A stretch of 64,000 nucleotides of DNA from Celoporthe dispersa (GCA_016584495.1 WAID01000013.1:2108001-2172000), one strand, 5' to 3'. Numbered from the stretch's first letter, positions 1 to 11,829 are shown. Notes: generated from the sequence alone by a model not told the origin. A program made the numbers and translations.

Positions 1-652
1 CAAGACCACTCATGTTCGTAGCGGGGGAGAAGGAGAGAGAGGGGATGGGAGGGGAGACTCCAGCGGAAAGGTCTCAGGTCCTTTTGCTCTGTGTGGCCAA
101 CGCCACGGTTACAGCGGTGACATGGTCTGCTCACTAATTAGATGATGACCTCACTCGACATCAAAAGCCCGAGACATGGGAAAGAAAGACTGGCAGACCT
201 CACGTCGGCCGACGCTTTACTGCCTTCAGCTAAGCTGCGGGCTGTTTAGACCCTCCAAAGGGAAACACCACACCATTGGTGCATAGTGTATGTACATATG
301 CAATACATAGCTGTCATTGGCTGTCGGCCGACACTACACCCTTTTGAGCCCACTTACAAGAGACTGTGAATGCGTGCGGTTTGGCACTGTGTAGTTTGTG
401 AAAGGACGCCTCTCGCTCTGATCGGTGTTGTGGCCAAATGTGTGAGATTGACACTTCGCCTGGCTTATGAATAGGTTCCCGATCGGAAGTTTGGCTGTCG
501 TACATTACTAAGAAGTTGAAAAGGAGTTCTTTAGTGCGCCCTATGACGACAATGTTTGGGGAGATATATATTGATAAACAAACCAACCGATAAACAATAA
601 GCAAAATATTTGCTGTGCACCAGTCGCGAGATAACACCATATTCTGGTCAAC
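1..652. other. Left-edge intergenic DNA, upstream of the MFS gene
   Basis: I find no credible coding region. The open frames here are short and lack recognisable similarity. The part next to position 653 must contain the promoter and 5' leader of the MFS transporter gene, but I see no element I would name with confidence. Confidence 0.6.
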
Positions 653-2479
653 ATGGAGCAGGCGAAGAAAGACCTACCTCCCAGCGAAGCGACTTCATGT
701 TTATCAAACGACCCTCCCGCATCTTCTGGGAACCTCATGACCATTGTGCAGACCCAGCGAGGCTCAGACGCAAACAACGTGCCAGATCTCGAGAAACAGC
801 AGCGCCCGGCCTTGTCCGATGACGACGGCAATGCAGAAAATTCAGAGGAAGACAATAAGGCCTTTATTGTGAAGTTTGAGGACGGCGACCCTGCGAACCC
901 AATGAACTGGAGCTCGGCGTACAAGGCATGGTTGACCTTTGAGCTGGGTCTCGTGGCATTCCTTGGCTCAGTTGGATCATCCATCATCACACCAGCAGAG
1001 ACTGTGATTGAGGACCTCTACGGTGTGAGCCATGAGGCGACAGTATTGGTGCTCTCTCTATTCGTGCTAGGTAAGCAAATCCACGGAGTCCCAGGATCGT
1101 GTAATTTTCTGCAGTCTGGCCTGGGCTGATGAGGTGTCAAACGACAGGTTTCGCCCTTGGACCGCTCATATGGGCGCCCATCAGCGAGGTCTATGGTCGA
1201 AGGTGGTCCATCCTACCGGCCGTGTTCGTCCTGGGTCTCTTCAGTATTGGCACCGCGGTCAGCAACAACGCCGCAAGTATCTTCGCCACTCGGTTGGTGG
1301 GTGGGATTTTGGTTCCGCGCCCATTAGCAATGTCTCGGCAGCACTTGGGGATTTCTACCCTCCCAAGACCAGAGGCATCGCTATGGCTTTCCTCGCCATG
1401 TGCGTGGTAGGAGGGCCCTGCGTGGCTCCCCCTGATCGGTGCGGCGATCGTCGTCAATCCCTCACCTGGGATGGCGCTGGACCGAGTATATGCTGGCCAT
1501 CATGGTCTTTGCGGTCTTCTTTTTGACACTCGTCGGCATGCCAGAGACCTACCCTCCCGTTCTTCTCAAGCAAAAGGCCGAGCAGATGCGCAAGACGACC
1601 GGCGATCAGCGGTACTGGCACCCACAGGAGCACGAGAAGATTAACGCCCAGAACATCCTAACAAAATACCTCACGCGGCCTATGCGCATGTTCTTGTGAG
1701 TGGACCAGCTGTTCAAGTCCCTGAAGCATGCAACTTACACTTTATACTTAGCACCGAGCCGATGCTGATGTGTATTGCCATCTATGCATCTTTCGTATAC
1801 GGCCTCCTCTTCCTTACCTTGGAGGTGTTCCCGATCGTGTTCTACGAACAACGCATGTGGGGCTTAGTCGTCTCCGAGCTGCCATTCATAGGCCTATTTG
1901 TTGGTGTCTTATGTGCCATGTTTGTCAATATTCTGAACCAACCTCTTTACGTCCGTGCCATGACCAAGTAAGTCCTGAATGCCATGTTATAGTATTATAT
2001 ATCCTCCGACCATGTCCTCAACGCCGGTGCTAAGAACTCTCGCTCGTAGGAACAAGGGTCGAGCCGTTCCAGAAGCTCGACTGCCCCCAATGATCCTTGG
2101 AGGCTTCCTGTTCTCCATCGGGCTCTTCTGGTTTGGGTGGACAGCAGCACCCAGGTATCTGTGGGCCAGCCCTGTCGTGGCCGCCGGATTTATCGGGGCA
2201 GGTTTCAACATCGTCTTCCAGCAGTGCCTCAACTTCTTGGTCGACACATATGGGCCCTTTGCGGCCAGCGCCATGGCGTCGAATACCTTCCTCCGGTCCC
2301 TGCTGGCTTGCGCTCTTCCCCTTGTGGCCAGGCCCATGTTCCTCAACATGGGCGTCGGCCCGGCGGCCAGCCTTCTCGGGGGAATCTCCTGCTTGGCCCT
2401 GCCAGTGCCTCTCATCTTCATGAAGTACGGCCTCCAGCTGAGAAAGATGTCCAAGTTCGCGCCGGTACATGATGATTGA
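653..2479 (+). CDS. MFS efflux transporter (DHA1, polyamine/drug type), four exons, three frame breaks
   Basis: This is a 12-TM major facilitator transporter, likely an exporter at the plasma membrane. Exons are 653-1070, 1148-1695, 1752-1967 and 2050-2479; all introns are GT..AG. The N-terminal cytoplasmic segment ends in the family signature DPANPMNWSSAYKAW just before TM1. Loop 2-3 carries GPLIWAPISEVYGRR, the MFS motif A region typical of fungal polyamine and drug DHA1 pumps. The protein would be about 536 aa, a normal length. The frame is broken three times within 160 bp of exon 2: near 1313 (one base missing, between RLVGG and the following FGSAPISN), at the C5 run 1428-1432 (one extra) and near 1463-1466 (one extra). 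Removing the net extra base makes the spliced length a multiple of three. Either these are sequencing errors or the gene is a recent pseudogene. Its position at the edge of the isocyanide-synthase block suggests product export or self-protection (inference). Confidence 0.85.
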
Positions 2480-4864
2480 GTGAGCACTAATCTCTATGAG
2501 AGGGCCAAAAGTGGGTGTGTTCACCGCCTCTGGCCTTGGTCGTGAGGAGCTGCCACGGTGGGGTGAGCTGTTGTGGTAGTAGGCGTGACAGAATATGAAG
2601 ATACGGCTGGAGGGATCGACAGGGTAACTTGGCAATTGTGGACCGTCAGCACAGAAAATCCTGTTTATGATCGTAGCAGCATTGCTTCAGGTGATTACTT
2701 ATTCAATTCATGAGAGAAAAGCCGATACGAGTCGGAGCGAGAATCTCACAATACACGCATGCTGACCATGCATCAAGCACCTCATCAGAGGGTGGAAGGT
2801 TCAGCCACATTAGTGATATCAGGCACATTCGCTCACACCGAGATTGTGCCACCTGCAGAGTACTTGAAAAACATTCCCATACCGTATAATTTGGATGGTG
2901 TCGGGCGTCCTCGCCTTACAAGGTTTACACGCTGTTACCATGGCCAATCGCCTTTCTAGGTGAAAAAGCACCGCTCAGTCTGAACTAGGATCTCTTCGAA
3001 AAAAGCCGACTGAATTCGGGCCTAAACAAACTTTAAGTTCTGCACTTTGGCAGGCCTTAACCCGAAATCCCAAGTGATCAGTCAAGTCCTCAGCTCTCGG
3101 CGTCGGTGGCTTGTCATCAAAAGCTGCCTACACGATCGTGTACTTGAAATTTGCGCAAGTGGCTTGCGGGGACCTACTCTTCTCGACAGCCATCTGGCTT
3201 GCTCTTCCAAAGAAGACCGGCCTAATTGAGCAATCTGAGGGTGTAGTAGTAAGGAACTAAGGTCGTGGCTGCTTATTAAGTTGTCTGTAATGGTTAAAGA
3301 TTCTTCCTGTGTTGAGGAGACGATTGTCTTGGGCACAGAATACTGGGTTGGGTGGTTATTGTAAGATCTTACTACGATGGGAATGCGTTATTTCTTTGAC
3401 AGCCTTAATTTTCAAAATTTATCGACAGTTGACTCTTACTTGAGCAGTTGCAAGAGCGCGAAGACGTCGTGATGGAAGGGAACCATACCCGGAAAGCCTT
3501 GCTGTTTTTATAGCATCCGTTGTGTTTTCTTCTTAAATTCTAAGAAACTTTAAACATATTCCAGTGTGTCAGGCTTGCATAACTTCGAGTTTTATATCAG
3601 CCTTAATTTGTAGGAGGCATTGTTAATTACCAGTGGAATGATGGGAATCTTTCCTGTGGTGGTGTGGACTGATGATGTTGCTGAGTAGAAAGTTAGTAGA
3701 AATATGATAAGCAATCGCTCTTTCTACAAAGATGACATTGGATGTGCTTTATCGAGATCCGCTCAGATAAAGCCTCATTGCCGATCTGTAGATTCAACCG
3801 GGTTCATGGAACAGGAACATGTGGGGGACAAGCACATGCGAGTTTATTAGGCTCAGACTCGACCCCCACAACTTGCTGGCATAGGCAGAGCCGCATTGTG
3901 CGAGGGTCAGTGAGTCACTAGCCCTAGGCCGTGCATGATCCAGCCAGCCAGCCAGCCAGCAGCCAGCAGCTAGATAGCCTCAGCCAGACTAGCTGGCCTC
4001 CCTTCTTTCTTTCTGTAGCGTTCATTGAGTTCAGTTGCCCTCTCACACGCATTCATTTGTTGATTGGACTTAAGAATCAGGTTGTGTGTTTGACAGTGTG
4101 CCATCCATTGTACAATGCTCCTCACCTCCGCAACATGCCACTGCCTTCAAGCTACGCAGTACGCCTGATTAACCAAGGCCACGACTCGCTTCATGCAGCA
4201 TACTTTGTGATCAGACTCGACTCCCACCTCCCACCATAACCAAGATGACAAGGCTGCTTACTAGTTCCATAGGGCTCGTCCGCCTCAACCGCCATTTTAG
4301 AGAAGTAACAGTTGGAACATCCTTATGGGGCCTGCTCAGGTCCATCTGCCCACCTGGCGATCGCAGCTAAGGTTTTCAGAATCCAGGATCGTGGAAAAGG
4401 TAGGGGCGGAAATACAGAAAGAATCAAAATTGTGGCTGGATGGCAACCCCTTAGTTTACAGACCGAGGCTTACACGACAAGCCCTTCGGGTACATGTTTC
4501 GAGAAACGCGATAGCAAGACTGCATGGTTACTTAGGACGAAGGATGGGCAGAAGCTCGGGACATACATGCATGAAGGTTTCCAGCAGATGTTATGCTGAT
4601 CAACCTTAGATATAAGTTCACCCATATAGAAGACGGAGTACCGCTTTCGACTTATCCTCCACTCCTTCTTATAACTAGCATCTTACCTATATCTCTTGTA
4701 ACCCAAGAGTTTATCAAATACACAGCCTGAGAGCTATCAAACTTGCAATGGGCTTTTACAGCACCAGAGCAGAGACAGTGCAAGACTGGCTCTGGAGAGT
4801 AAGTTATGTTCTGTTAGTGGAGTAGGCCGGCAGGAGCACGCTAGGAAACTCATGTTCTGTTTCC
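2480..4864. other. Gene-poor spacer inside the putative cluster
   Basis: Nothing codes convincingly on either strand. The open frames are under about 100 codons, overlap on several frames and resemble no family I know. The only notable structure is a short CCAG/CAGC repeat tract around 3940-3972. Confidence 0.55.
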
Positions 4865-5716
4865 ATGAAGATCCTAGGCTATCTGCTGCAGTTACAGGTT
4901 GTGCTAACGATGATATGTCTAAGGGGAGTTCCCAACATTCAGTATCAGCTGCCCATGCCATTCTCCGAGACAGCCTTGACTCAAGGTTACGATGACATCC
5001 TCTTCGATCCTGCTCTCAACCTATCCTCTGCCGTCTCATCAGGGCCTATCAGAGAAGTGTTGAATCACTGCAACTTGCTCAAAATCGTGCAAGTACAGGT
5101 GAAAACCACTACGACACACTCGGATATGGTCCAGGACACTTTCGGGTACATTGAAGCGGTCCAGACGACGTTACAGCCTACACAGACTCGTACCACCGGT
5201 CATTACGGTCTCGACAAGTTTTCATTTTACAATATGGATGCTCCTGGATGCGCGGCGAGTGCGGAACCAGTACCGGGCGAGCAGCAAGCTCAAGTGTCAG
5301 ACTCTGGCTTTCTCGACAGCGCAGAGCTGGCACAACGCTTCCTACTATCAGACCAGGGCTTGCATGAAGCTTTCGACATCGACATGGGCGCCGACATCCA
5401 TAACACGGACCAAGACTTAGCCTCTCAAGAGACCGAATCCTCCTGCAACCCGTCGGAGCACGCGGTTGGCACTCCCACCTGTTGGGACCACGGCTGTAAC
5501 GGACGCGCCTTCTCCTCGCTGAGCAACCTGCGGCGCCACAGGCGGGAACTCTCATCTGCCGCGCCCAAATGCTATTGTGACCGATGCGGTGCCAGTTTCA
5601 GCAGGACTACGGCCCGGAACATGCATCTAGCAAACAAGAGATGCAAGCGGATACGAAGGTACTCCAACGGTAGACCTAGACCTATCTTGCAGAAGATCAA
5701 GGACGCGTTGATGTAG
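4865..5716 (+). CDS. Fungal C2H2-type zinc-finger regulator (single exon)
   Basis: A 283-codon frame whose C-terminal 80 residues form a fungal paired zinc-finger module. The first half is C-x4-C (TCWDHGC, about residue 206) followed by AFSSLSNLRRHRRE. The second is C-x2-C-x12-H-x4-C (CDRC...HLANKRC). A basic tail follows (KRIRRYSNGRPRP). The finger pattern with SNLRRH and RTTARNMH is characteristic of a family of fungal nuclear proteins, so sequence-specific DNA binding is likely. The first 30 residues are hydrophobic and unlike a transcription factor; the in-frame ATG at 4955 (MPFSETALTQGYDD) is a more plausible start. The acidic middle (residues about 140-195) could activate transcription. 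Lying between the transporter and the isocyanide synthase, it is the best candidate for a cluster-specific regulator. That role is inference. Confidence 0.7.
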   Translation: MKILGYLLQLQVVLTMICLRGVPNIQYQLPMPFSETALTQGYDDILFDPALNLSSAVSSGPIREVLNHCNLLKIVQVQVKTTTTHSDMVQDTFGYIEAVQTTLQPTQTRTTGHYGLDKFSFYNMDAPGCAASAEPVPGEQQAQVSDSGFLDSAELAQRFLLSDQGLHEAFDIDMGADIHNTDQDLASQETESSCNPSEHAVGTPTCWDHGCNGRAFSSLSNLRRHRRELSSAAPKCYCDRCGASFSRTTARNMHLANKRCKRIRRYSNGRPRPILQKIKDALM

Positions 5717-6780
5717 TGTGATGCGAATCTTATTGGTATGACTGACATTTTGAGGACTAAGAACGGCGTGGTGATGTAGCCAGGTGCATTGCTAGAGTAG
5801 GTGATGAGTCTCCAGCCTCATGTAGGATCAAAGGCATTGGAGGAACTAGAATAACGGAGGGACGGAAAAGAAAGGGGGCGGATGGTTGAATAATTTGAAC
5901 AGAGGACGGACAAAAGAGAATCTCGCGGCTGTAGGTTGTTACTATTCTTCTCATTAATTTGATCTTCTATTCTAGTTCTATCTCTAATGTGACAGGTTGA
6001 GGATGGGGAATTACTCTCTATACAATGTATTGAGCCTATTTCTATGGAGAACTCAAAGATGGACATCGTAAAACTGCTAAGGGACCGCAAACCACCCCCT
6101 AAGAATGTTGCTATCGATCTAGGGCTTTCATTCTTGCTGTGAATGGTCCTTAGGAGATTCCTGGATCATGCACTTAAGGCACACCTTTTAGCGATGGGGT
6201 GGCAAGTTGAGACAGCTATCGAGTCTTACACACATAAACTTCAAAGTTCACTAGTCATAGCCCTGTTGAGATGTATAATGAGGTTTAATGAGCACTCATA
6301 TCTCGAAATCCGATGTATTGCTCCGAAAGTGCAATCCCAGGCTTATTGTGTTACCACACCAAGACACCAGAAAGCAGCCAAGAGATACTATTTTGCGCCA
6401 AGAGTGAATGATCTGCAAAATCTCTGGCACATGAGGTAGTTCATGTGGAATGGGGGAAGAAAGCCTGTCTTATGTGGTGTGCTGAGGATCTTCGCCACTC
6501 AGCGGGTGGTGGAGTTAAAAGGATTGTGCAGGATTAAGGGATGAGGGACTCACAAATATGGCAGTATGGCTTTTTCTTGAGAATTGGTCCGAATAAGATA
6601 TGCGAAAAGAAAGAATCTAGATACTACTCCTTGTGGTGATCCGGTAGGTATAAGAAGAACAGAAAACTACTCCGAGACCAGCATGTCAAATGGAAACATC
6701 AAGTCATATCATCGCCAGTCCGAGACACATATTTTCATAACTTGTATTTATTTTTCAGAGCACTGTCGTAGACATTCAAA
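5717..6780. other. Spacer upstream of the isocyanide synthase
   Basis: No coding region is supported. It should hold the 3' end of the regulator transcript and the promoter of the isocyanide synthase gene. I could not identify a specific operator. Confidence 0.5.
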
Positions 6781-8334
6781 ATGGAGAATCCCATGCGTCG
6801 TGCGATCCACGCCTCTGAGAAGGCTTACCTAGACACGGAATATCTTTCCATTCCACCTGGAGGCTTTGACGAAATACTTACAGAAGAGGTTTGGGGATAC
6901 GAGCAGAAACCATCTGCTTATTTTAAGGAGCACAAGATGACAACTAAAGAAATTAATGGTGAGGATGCTCTTTGGCCGGGCTCTGACAGTGGTGTCTCCA
7001 GTGAGTGGCTTATCAATTCCCAATTACAGGACAGCAATACCAGAAGATCGTCGACAACGCCGACGATAACACGGAAGAAAACCGCTGGAATGGTTTTGGA
7101 CGTCTTGGCAACTTATTTCTGGCGGCCTGGAGACAATGCTGGTCAGGGCCAGAACCATTGGCCCGGCAGGACCACATTCAAACATCATGTCCTGTACTGG
7201 ATCCAGAGGGGAGAGTCTGTGAAGATGTGTCTCCCGGCCTACCCCTTCAAATCTGTGCGTTTCCTCGACTCTGTCAACTCTTTAAATTCAAGACTACCAT
7301 AAGTCATTCTCCCCTTGACCCAACATATTTAACAGTACGGCTGTCAATTTTGTCGTGGTAAACACTAATAACACGAATCTGGCATCAGCCAAACCCAGAA
7401 AAGGTACTAGGTACTCTTCCGGACCTCGCAGAATATCTCGGCCTCGCTCGCTTAAACCAGATGTGTGAAGACATTCGAAAGGTCTATGACCTCGGCGCTG
7501 AAGCTGTGATTGCCACCGATGGAGCTGCATTTGGAGGTAAGTGAGAGCCACAATAATGCCGTGCTCGACATCCAAAGCAAGTATACTAATTCTCGCCCCT
7601 CGCCCGCCAGATCTGCTCCTGATCAGCGACGAGGAGGTCTGAAATACGGCAGAGCGGTCCTTGAGATGGTCGCCGCTCACGGCTTCAACAAGAACATCAA
7701 AGTGGTTTATCCGATGCAGCTCCTCGGCTATATTGAACATGGTCTGGTCACAGAGGGTGCCTTTTTCGCCACAATCGGGAAGTGTCGCGATCTGATCAAG
7801 GACCAGTACTCCAAGCGCGAAGAGGATATTCGTCGTCTGGTGGAGGAAGACGACGACTCCCGTTTGACATATGTTGGCTTCAAGTCATTTCTCGAAGCCG
7901 ACATGGTGAAGACATCCTACCGCAGCAACTGCACCAGCCGCAAGCAATACCGTCGCGAGATGGCCAAGCTGGCGCTCCGGATGATGGCTCGATCAGAGGG
8001 ATTTGGTAAGCTCATCCAGGTGAAGCTACCTCACCATGTGCGTCTGTCGATCCATCCGTCGTCTGGTTTGGCCAAGCTTTCCATCTGCTTGGTGCCTCAG
8101 CCAGAAGGCTCTGTGGCCCGTTCGCCATGGATGAGCTGCATCGCTGAAGATAAATTTGGTGTCTACCGTACTGTTCTTGCGAAGGATGTCGGAGATGCCC
8201 ATGATATTGTGTACCGCGACGGTCAGCCTTGGTTTCTGCGAGAACGAGCTCCACCCTATGAAGTGGGACGGGATAAACTCAAGAGTGTCCAATCGGTGGC
8301 GATCACAGTATGGAAGGAGGTTGATATAGTGTGA
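6781..8334 (+). CDS. Isocyanide (isonitrile) synthase, Dit1/PvcA family, one frame break
   Basis: The Dit1/PvcA family converts the alpha-amino group of an amino acid into an isonitrile; bacterial PvcA uses ribulose-5-phosphate as the carbon donor. Exons: 6781-7254, 7389-7536 and 7611-8334. Family landmarks, in order: a segment starting VLDVLATYFWRPGDN, then WPGRTTFKHHVL, MCLPAYPFKS at the first exon end, joined in phase 0 to PNPEKVLGTLPDLAEYLGL, MCEDIRKVYDLGAE, DGAAFGDLLLISDEEV, HVRLSIHPSSG and FREREAPP-like FLRERAPPYEVGRDKL. The corrected protein is about 448 aa. At 7640-7641 one G appears to be missing: GTC TGG AAA TAC is expected and GTC TGA AAT is seen, so the frame jumps after EEV into KYGRAVLEMV. 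No 2OG-dioxygenase (TauD) domain is fused. It is the only backbone-type biosynthetic enzyme in the window. The family assignment is strong; product and amino-acid substrate are unknown. Confidence 0.85.
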
Positions 8335-8771
8335 GTGGAGCACAGCCAATATTTTTCGAGGGGAGGAAGGACTGGTTTCATTTCATTTCGTCGTGTCAAA
8401 AGGGGGAAAGGCATCGCTATATTGATTACTGACGACCAGCGGGAAGCTTTCGTGACAATGTGGCCGTTTTCAATAGACTCACAGTCCTTAGCAAATGATC
8501 GCGGCCTAAATTCGGTTCAATCGGATGTCAAAGAGAGTGAAATTATGCGGGCAGTAAACTGATGACCATTGCTAGAGCAGGCTGGAGATGTGTGATCTGT
8601 GTGAGTCCGACCGTTACGTAGCTACATAGACCATCACTGTTTCTAGGTAGCTGGGTGTGGTCACTCCTTTTAGCTGTCGCACATGATCTATCTGTATACT
8701 TAAGTAGGAGCTAAAAATTCGAATAGAGAGGGGGCGAGGCTAAATTTGGTTACACATTGTAGACCATTTGA

Positions 8772-9815
8772 TCAGTCCACGTGATTGTGTAGACCGAAGA
8801 TCTCAATACTTAGAATCTTTCCTGGCTCTTCATACGAGATGTTGGCAGGCTTCGAGATCGTACCGGAAGTACTTAGATACAGTATGTTTGAGTTACACCC
8901 TAGACTGAAAATTGCAGACGTTACTCCTGCAAACCCAGTGTCTTCCACGCCTCCTGCTACAGTATAAAATGTGCCGTCAGTGTCCACATATACAATTTGA
9001 TCTGACCCAGTAATGAAAGCCTGGCCATCAGACAACAAGGCAAAGTCATCCGGCAGCATCAGCGTCCTAGATATGTTCGCCACGATCTCATAAGCGCCGA
9101 CCGCAGTACCAGAGGCATCGCTGATTGGTATTCGACAGAAGAGACCACGTCCGCTGTTCGTATAGTACACGTAGTCCCCTACGCGTTGAATACCGTTGAC
9201 TCCCACTGGAAAACCTCCAGGGGGCGAGGACATGGTGAAGTTGTCCGTGAGCACTGGCGTGACGTTTCCAGAATTCATGTTGACGGAGTAGATGGCGCTG
9301 CCTTGTGCATCTACTGCCAGAATGGTTTCTGAGTACGGAGGATTTAAGACTGCCAGCTTGTTGAGAAAGTGCGCTTGCGGTACACCCACGAGCTTGCTGA
9401 CTGTGACCTCGGTCGATGCGGTGAAATCTAAGATGTAGACAGCAAAGGTCCCCTGCACACCAGCAGGACCGCTCGTAAGATTTCCAGCAGTAACGGCGTA
9501 GATATCGGGTTGAAACTCGACGATTCCAAGGGCAGCTGTCGCCTCGTCGAAGTGAGCGATTAACTTTGCCGAGCCATTGCTGATGGATGGATGGACCTCC
9601 CACACTTCTGCAGCAGGAGTGGGCACTGTGAGGAGAATATGCCCGTTGGGCCGGACGACAAGATTTTCAATACTCGCTTCGTAGCCAAATTGAAAGAGCT
9701 GGGTTACTGCATCTGCAGAAACTGAGGCCAAGCTGGGATGGCTGGGAAGTGATAAGACAGAAATTGCAAATACACATAGAGGTGGGAATAGACTTGATAC
9801 TGTGGGAGTCTTCAT
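8772..9815 (-). CDS. Secreted SMP-30/NHL-like beta-propeller protein (hetero-Diels-Alderase-like fold)
   Basis: A single-exon 347-aa protein. Residues 1-30 form a signal peptide (hydrophobic CVFAISVLSLPSHPSLA). The rest has the repeated blades of a six-bladed propeller: ENLVVRPNGHILLT, LGIVEFQPDIYAVTAGN, VDAQGSAIYSVNMNSGNV, PVGVNGIQRVGDYVYYTN, LPDDFALLSDGQAFITG. These are typical of the SMP-30/gluconolactonase-like superfamily in fungi. As I recall, secreted members in secondary-metabolite clusters (AsR5/EupF type) act as hetero-Diels-Alderases. Other members are lactonases or have no known activity. It is transcribed toward the isocyanide synthase (convergent, 437 bp apart) and divergently from the SDR gene, with a 943-bp shared upstream region. 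A tailoring or pericyclase role is inferred from context only. Confidence 0.75.
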   Translation of the reverse strand: MKTPTVSSLFPPLCVFAISVLSLPSHPSLASVSADAVTQLFQFGYEASIENLVVRPNGHILLTVPTPAAEVWEVHPSISNGSAKLIAHFDEATAALGIVEFQPDIYAVTAGNLTSGPAGVQGTFAVYILDFTASTEVTVSKLVGVPQAHFLNKLAVLNPPYSETILAVDAQGSAIYSVNMNSGNVTPVLTDNFTMSSPPGGFPVGVNGIQRVGDYVYYTNSGRGLFCRIPISDASGTAVGAYEIVANISRTLMLPDDFALLSDGQAFITGSDQIVYVDTDGTFYTVAGGVEDTGFAGVTSAIFSLGCNSNILYLSTSGTISKPANISYEEPGKILSIEIFGLHNHVD

Positions 9816-10758
9816 AATGGTAGTGGTGTTGATCTATTGAGATCCCGAGTAGGTGATGGCTGAGCAAGATGGATGATAGTAAATGTAAACTCAAGATTCA
9901 TCATTACAGAGTCATTGCTGATCTGAAAGGCGCTTACTTGTAGGACCATCACGCTCGGATGCCTCACGCCCAATCTTCTACGTCATGTCTCAGGCACGCA
10001 TTGGAGAACAGCTTTTGAGGACTACTGCATATAGTTGGTCTCGTCATTCTTTCGATTACTATTGCCCTTATTGCTGATCCTATAATCCTGTGGTCTTGGC
10101 AAGGCGGTATGCATCAAGCCAGACCCGCCGTGGCTGAGAATAAGTGATATATTCGATGGAATACTTGATCCCGTAATCCTGCGAACTTCAATTGACTATT
10201 CTTATTTGGACAGTTTCAGCAGCATCTGTGTCAATATGGGCTTATGGGGCGTCCATTATCCCCGCCCATTAATATACTCTACTATGTGCAGTACGCACGA
10301 TGACTGTTACACCAGAGCGCCCTGAAGGAGAATCTTTCCTTCTGCTCAAATCATGTGTACCTCAAGGCTGTCCCAAAGAAATACCTCAACCATGAGCCGA
10401 CATAATCCCTCATGAAAGAGCCATCCCTCAATCCTTTGACCCGCAATCAGGCTGCTGACTCCCTCTTGTTGGCTGCTCCATGATACGTCCTTTATTCCTC
10501 TATTCCAGACCTGAATGACGGGATGATGGGGGTCCGCAGACACAGGCCAGGCTGGCGGTGGTATTCAGAGCCGGCATATAGAGAGTGTGATAACAATGAA
10601 ATCAGCATGTCTAGACTAGCATCATACATAGATATAAAACGAGGCCAGCGACCCATCATTCAATGTTTGGTTGTTATTTCTTTAGCCTTCGCTTGGTCAT
10701 TCTCACGTCTTCATGAAATTTCAAAGTTTCAACCTCAATCTCAACCTCAACATTCAAA
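9816..10758. other. Divergent upstream region of propeller and SDR genes
   Basis: The 943 bp between two divergently transcribed genes contains no supported coding frame. It must carry both promoters, and a TATA-like box is visible on the SDR side. A shared bidirectional promoter would allow co-regulation of the two genes (inference). Confidence 0.55.
10633..10639 (+). promoter_or_regulatory. TATA-like box of the SDR gene
   Basis: TATAAAA lies 120 bp upstream of the SDR start codon, which has a good fungal context (CATTCAAAATGG). The distance leaves room for a 5' leader of roughly 80-90 nt. No transcript evidence is available. Confidence 0.45.
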
Positions 10759-11829
10759 ATGGACACGGTTCCAGTCTACAATGGCGAGTATACCCTCAAG
10801 AAAGGTACCGGATACGATCCTAAGAACGTCAAGGGCAAAGCGGTCGTCATCACAGGAGGCGCCTCTGGCATGGGTGAGGCCATGACCAGGGCTTTTGTCG
10901 CCGCTGGTGCCTTCGTGACGATCGGTGATCAGCAAGAGGAGCGCGGATCACAAGTGGCGGCCTCGCTAGGTGACAAGTGTGTCTTCGTCAAGTGCAATGT
11001 CATGCACTGGGAGGAACAGTTACACCTCTTCAAGACTGCTCTGGCCCATACGCCGGACCACCGAATTGATATCGTGATCGCCAATGCAGGCATCTCGGGT
11101 CGTGACCCTATCTATTGGGATGGTGAGTATAAACCGTAACCTCCATGTTGATACCTTTTGAGCTACGCGATTGACACTCTTGTAGACAGCGAGTCTGACG
11201 GCGAGCCGATTGAGCCTGATCTAAAGATTCTGAGGACTAACCTCGTCGGCTGCATGTATACTACCAAGCTTGCTCTTCACTACTTGGCTCGCCAGCCAGA
11301 TGACGAGGATCATGATCGCTGCATCATAATGATGAGCAGCATTGCCGGCTACTGCGATCAGCCTGGAACTCCCATCTACTGCGCAACCAAAAACGGCATT
11401 CGTGGTTTCACCATGAGTCTCCGCCGCACTGCTCACAAAAATGGTATTCGGGTGAACCTGCTGGCACCCTGGTATGTCCGGACTCCGGCCATCCCGCAAG
11501 CCAACCAAGACAGGCTCACCGAGAAGGGTGTCGTCTGGGCAGACCCCGAGAATGCTGGTGAGGCGGTCCTCCACATCGCCTCCGACAGGCTTCTGAACGG
11601 TAAGAGGCCCCTCCTCGCCCCACTGTGTTCATTGTGTTGTGTTGAATCAACATGCATCTACGCACGAACTCGCAGCTAACAGTGAGCTTACACAGGCCGA
11701 TGCTTGGCCATTGTGACCAAAGATACTGATTCACGTGGATACATGGACATGATGAAGGATGACTATGCTGAGGACGATATTGCCTCGGAGTGGCAGACAG
11801 TCATGGTCGCGGCTAGCCACCGGGCTTGA
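10759..11829 (+). CDS. Short-chain dehydrogenase/reductase (SDR), three exons
   Basis: A classical SDR of 303 aa that oxidises or reduces a hydroxyl/keto group with NAD(P)(H). Exons: 10759-11122, 11186-11599 and 11696-11829, all joined in frame across GT..AG introns. Visible motifs are the cofactor glycine motif TGGASGMG (residues about 33-40), NAG in IVIANAGISG, catalytic Ser in MMSSIAGY, YCATK (Tyr-x3-Lys), and the later LLAPWYVRTP segment. The acidic residue at the end of beta-2 (TIGDQQEE) favours NAD(H) over NADP(H). It resembles fungal SDRs annotated as 15-hydroxyprostaglandin or 5'-hydroxyaverantin dehydrogenase-like. The frame is intact. Its position between the propeller and the SnoaL-like gene suggests a tailoring step. 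Confidence 0.88.

Noticed and set aside
3931..4239. 102-codon open frame beginning in a CCAG repeat
   Set aside because: Start lies in a simple repeat, the protein has no recognisable features and no neighbouring exon extends it.
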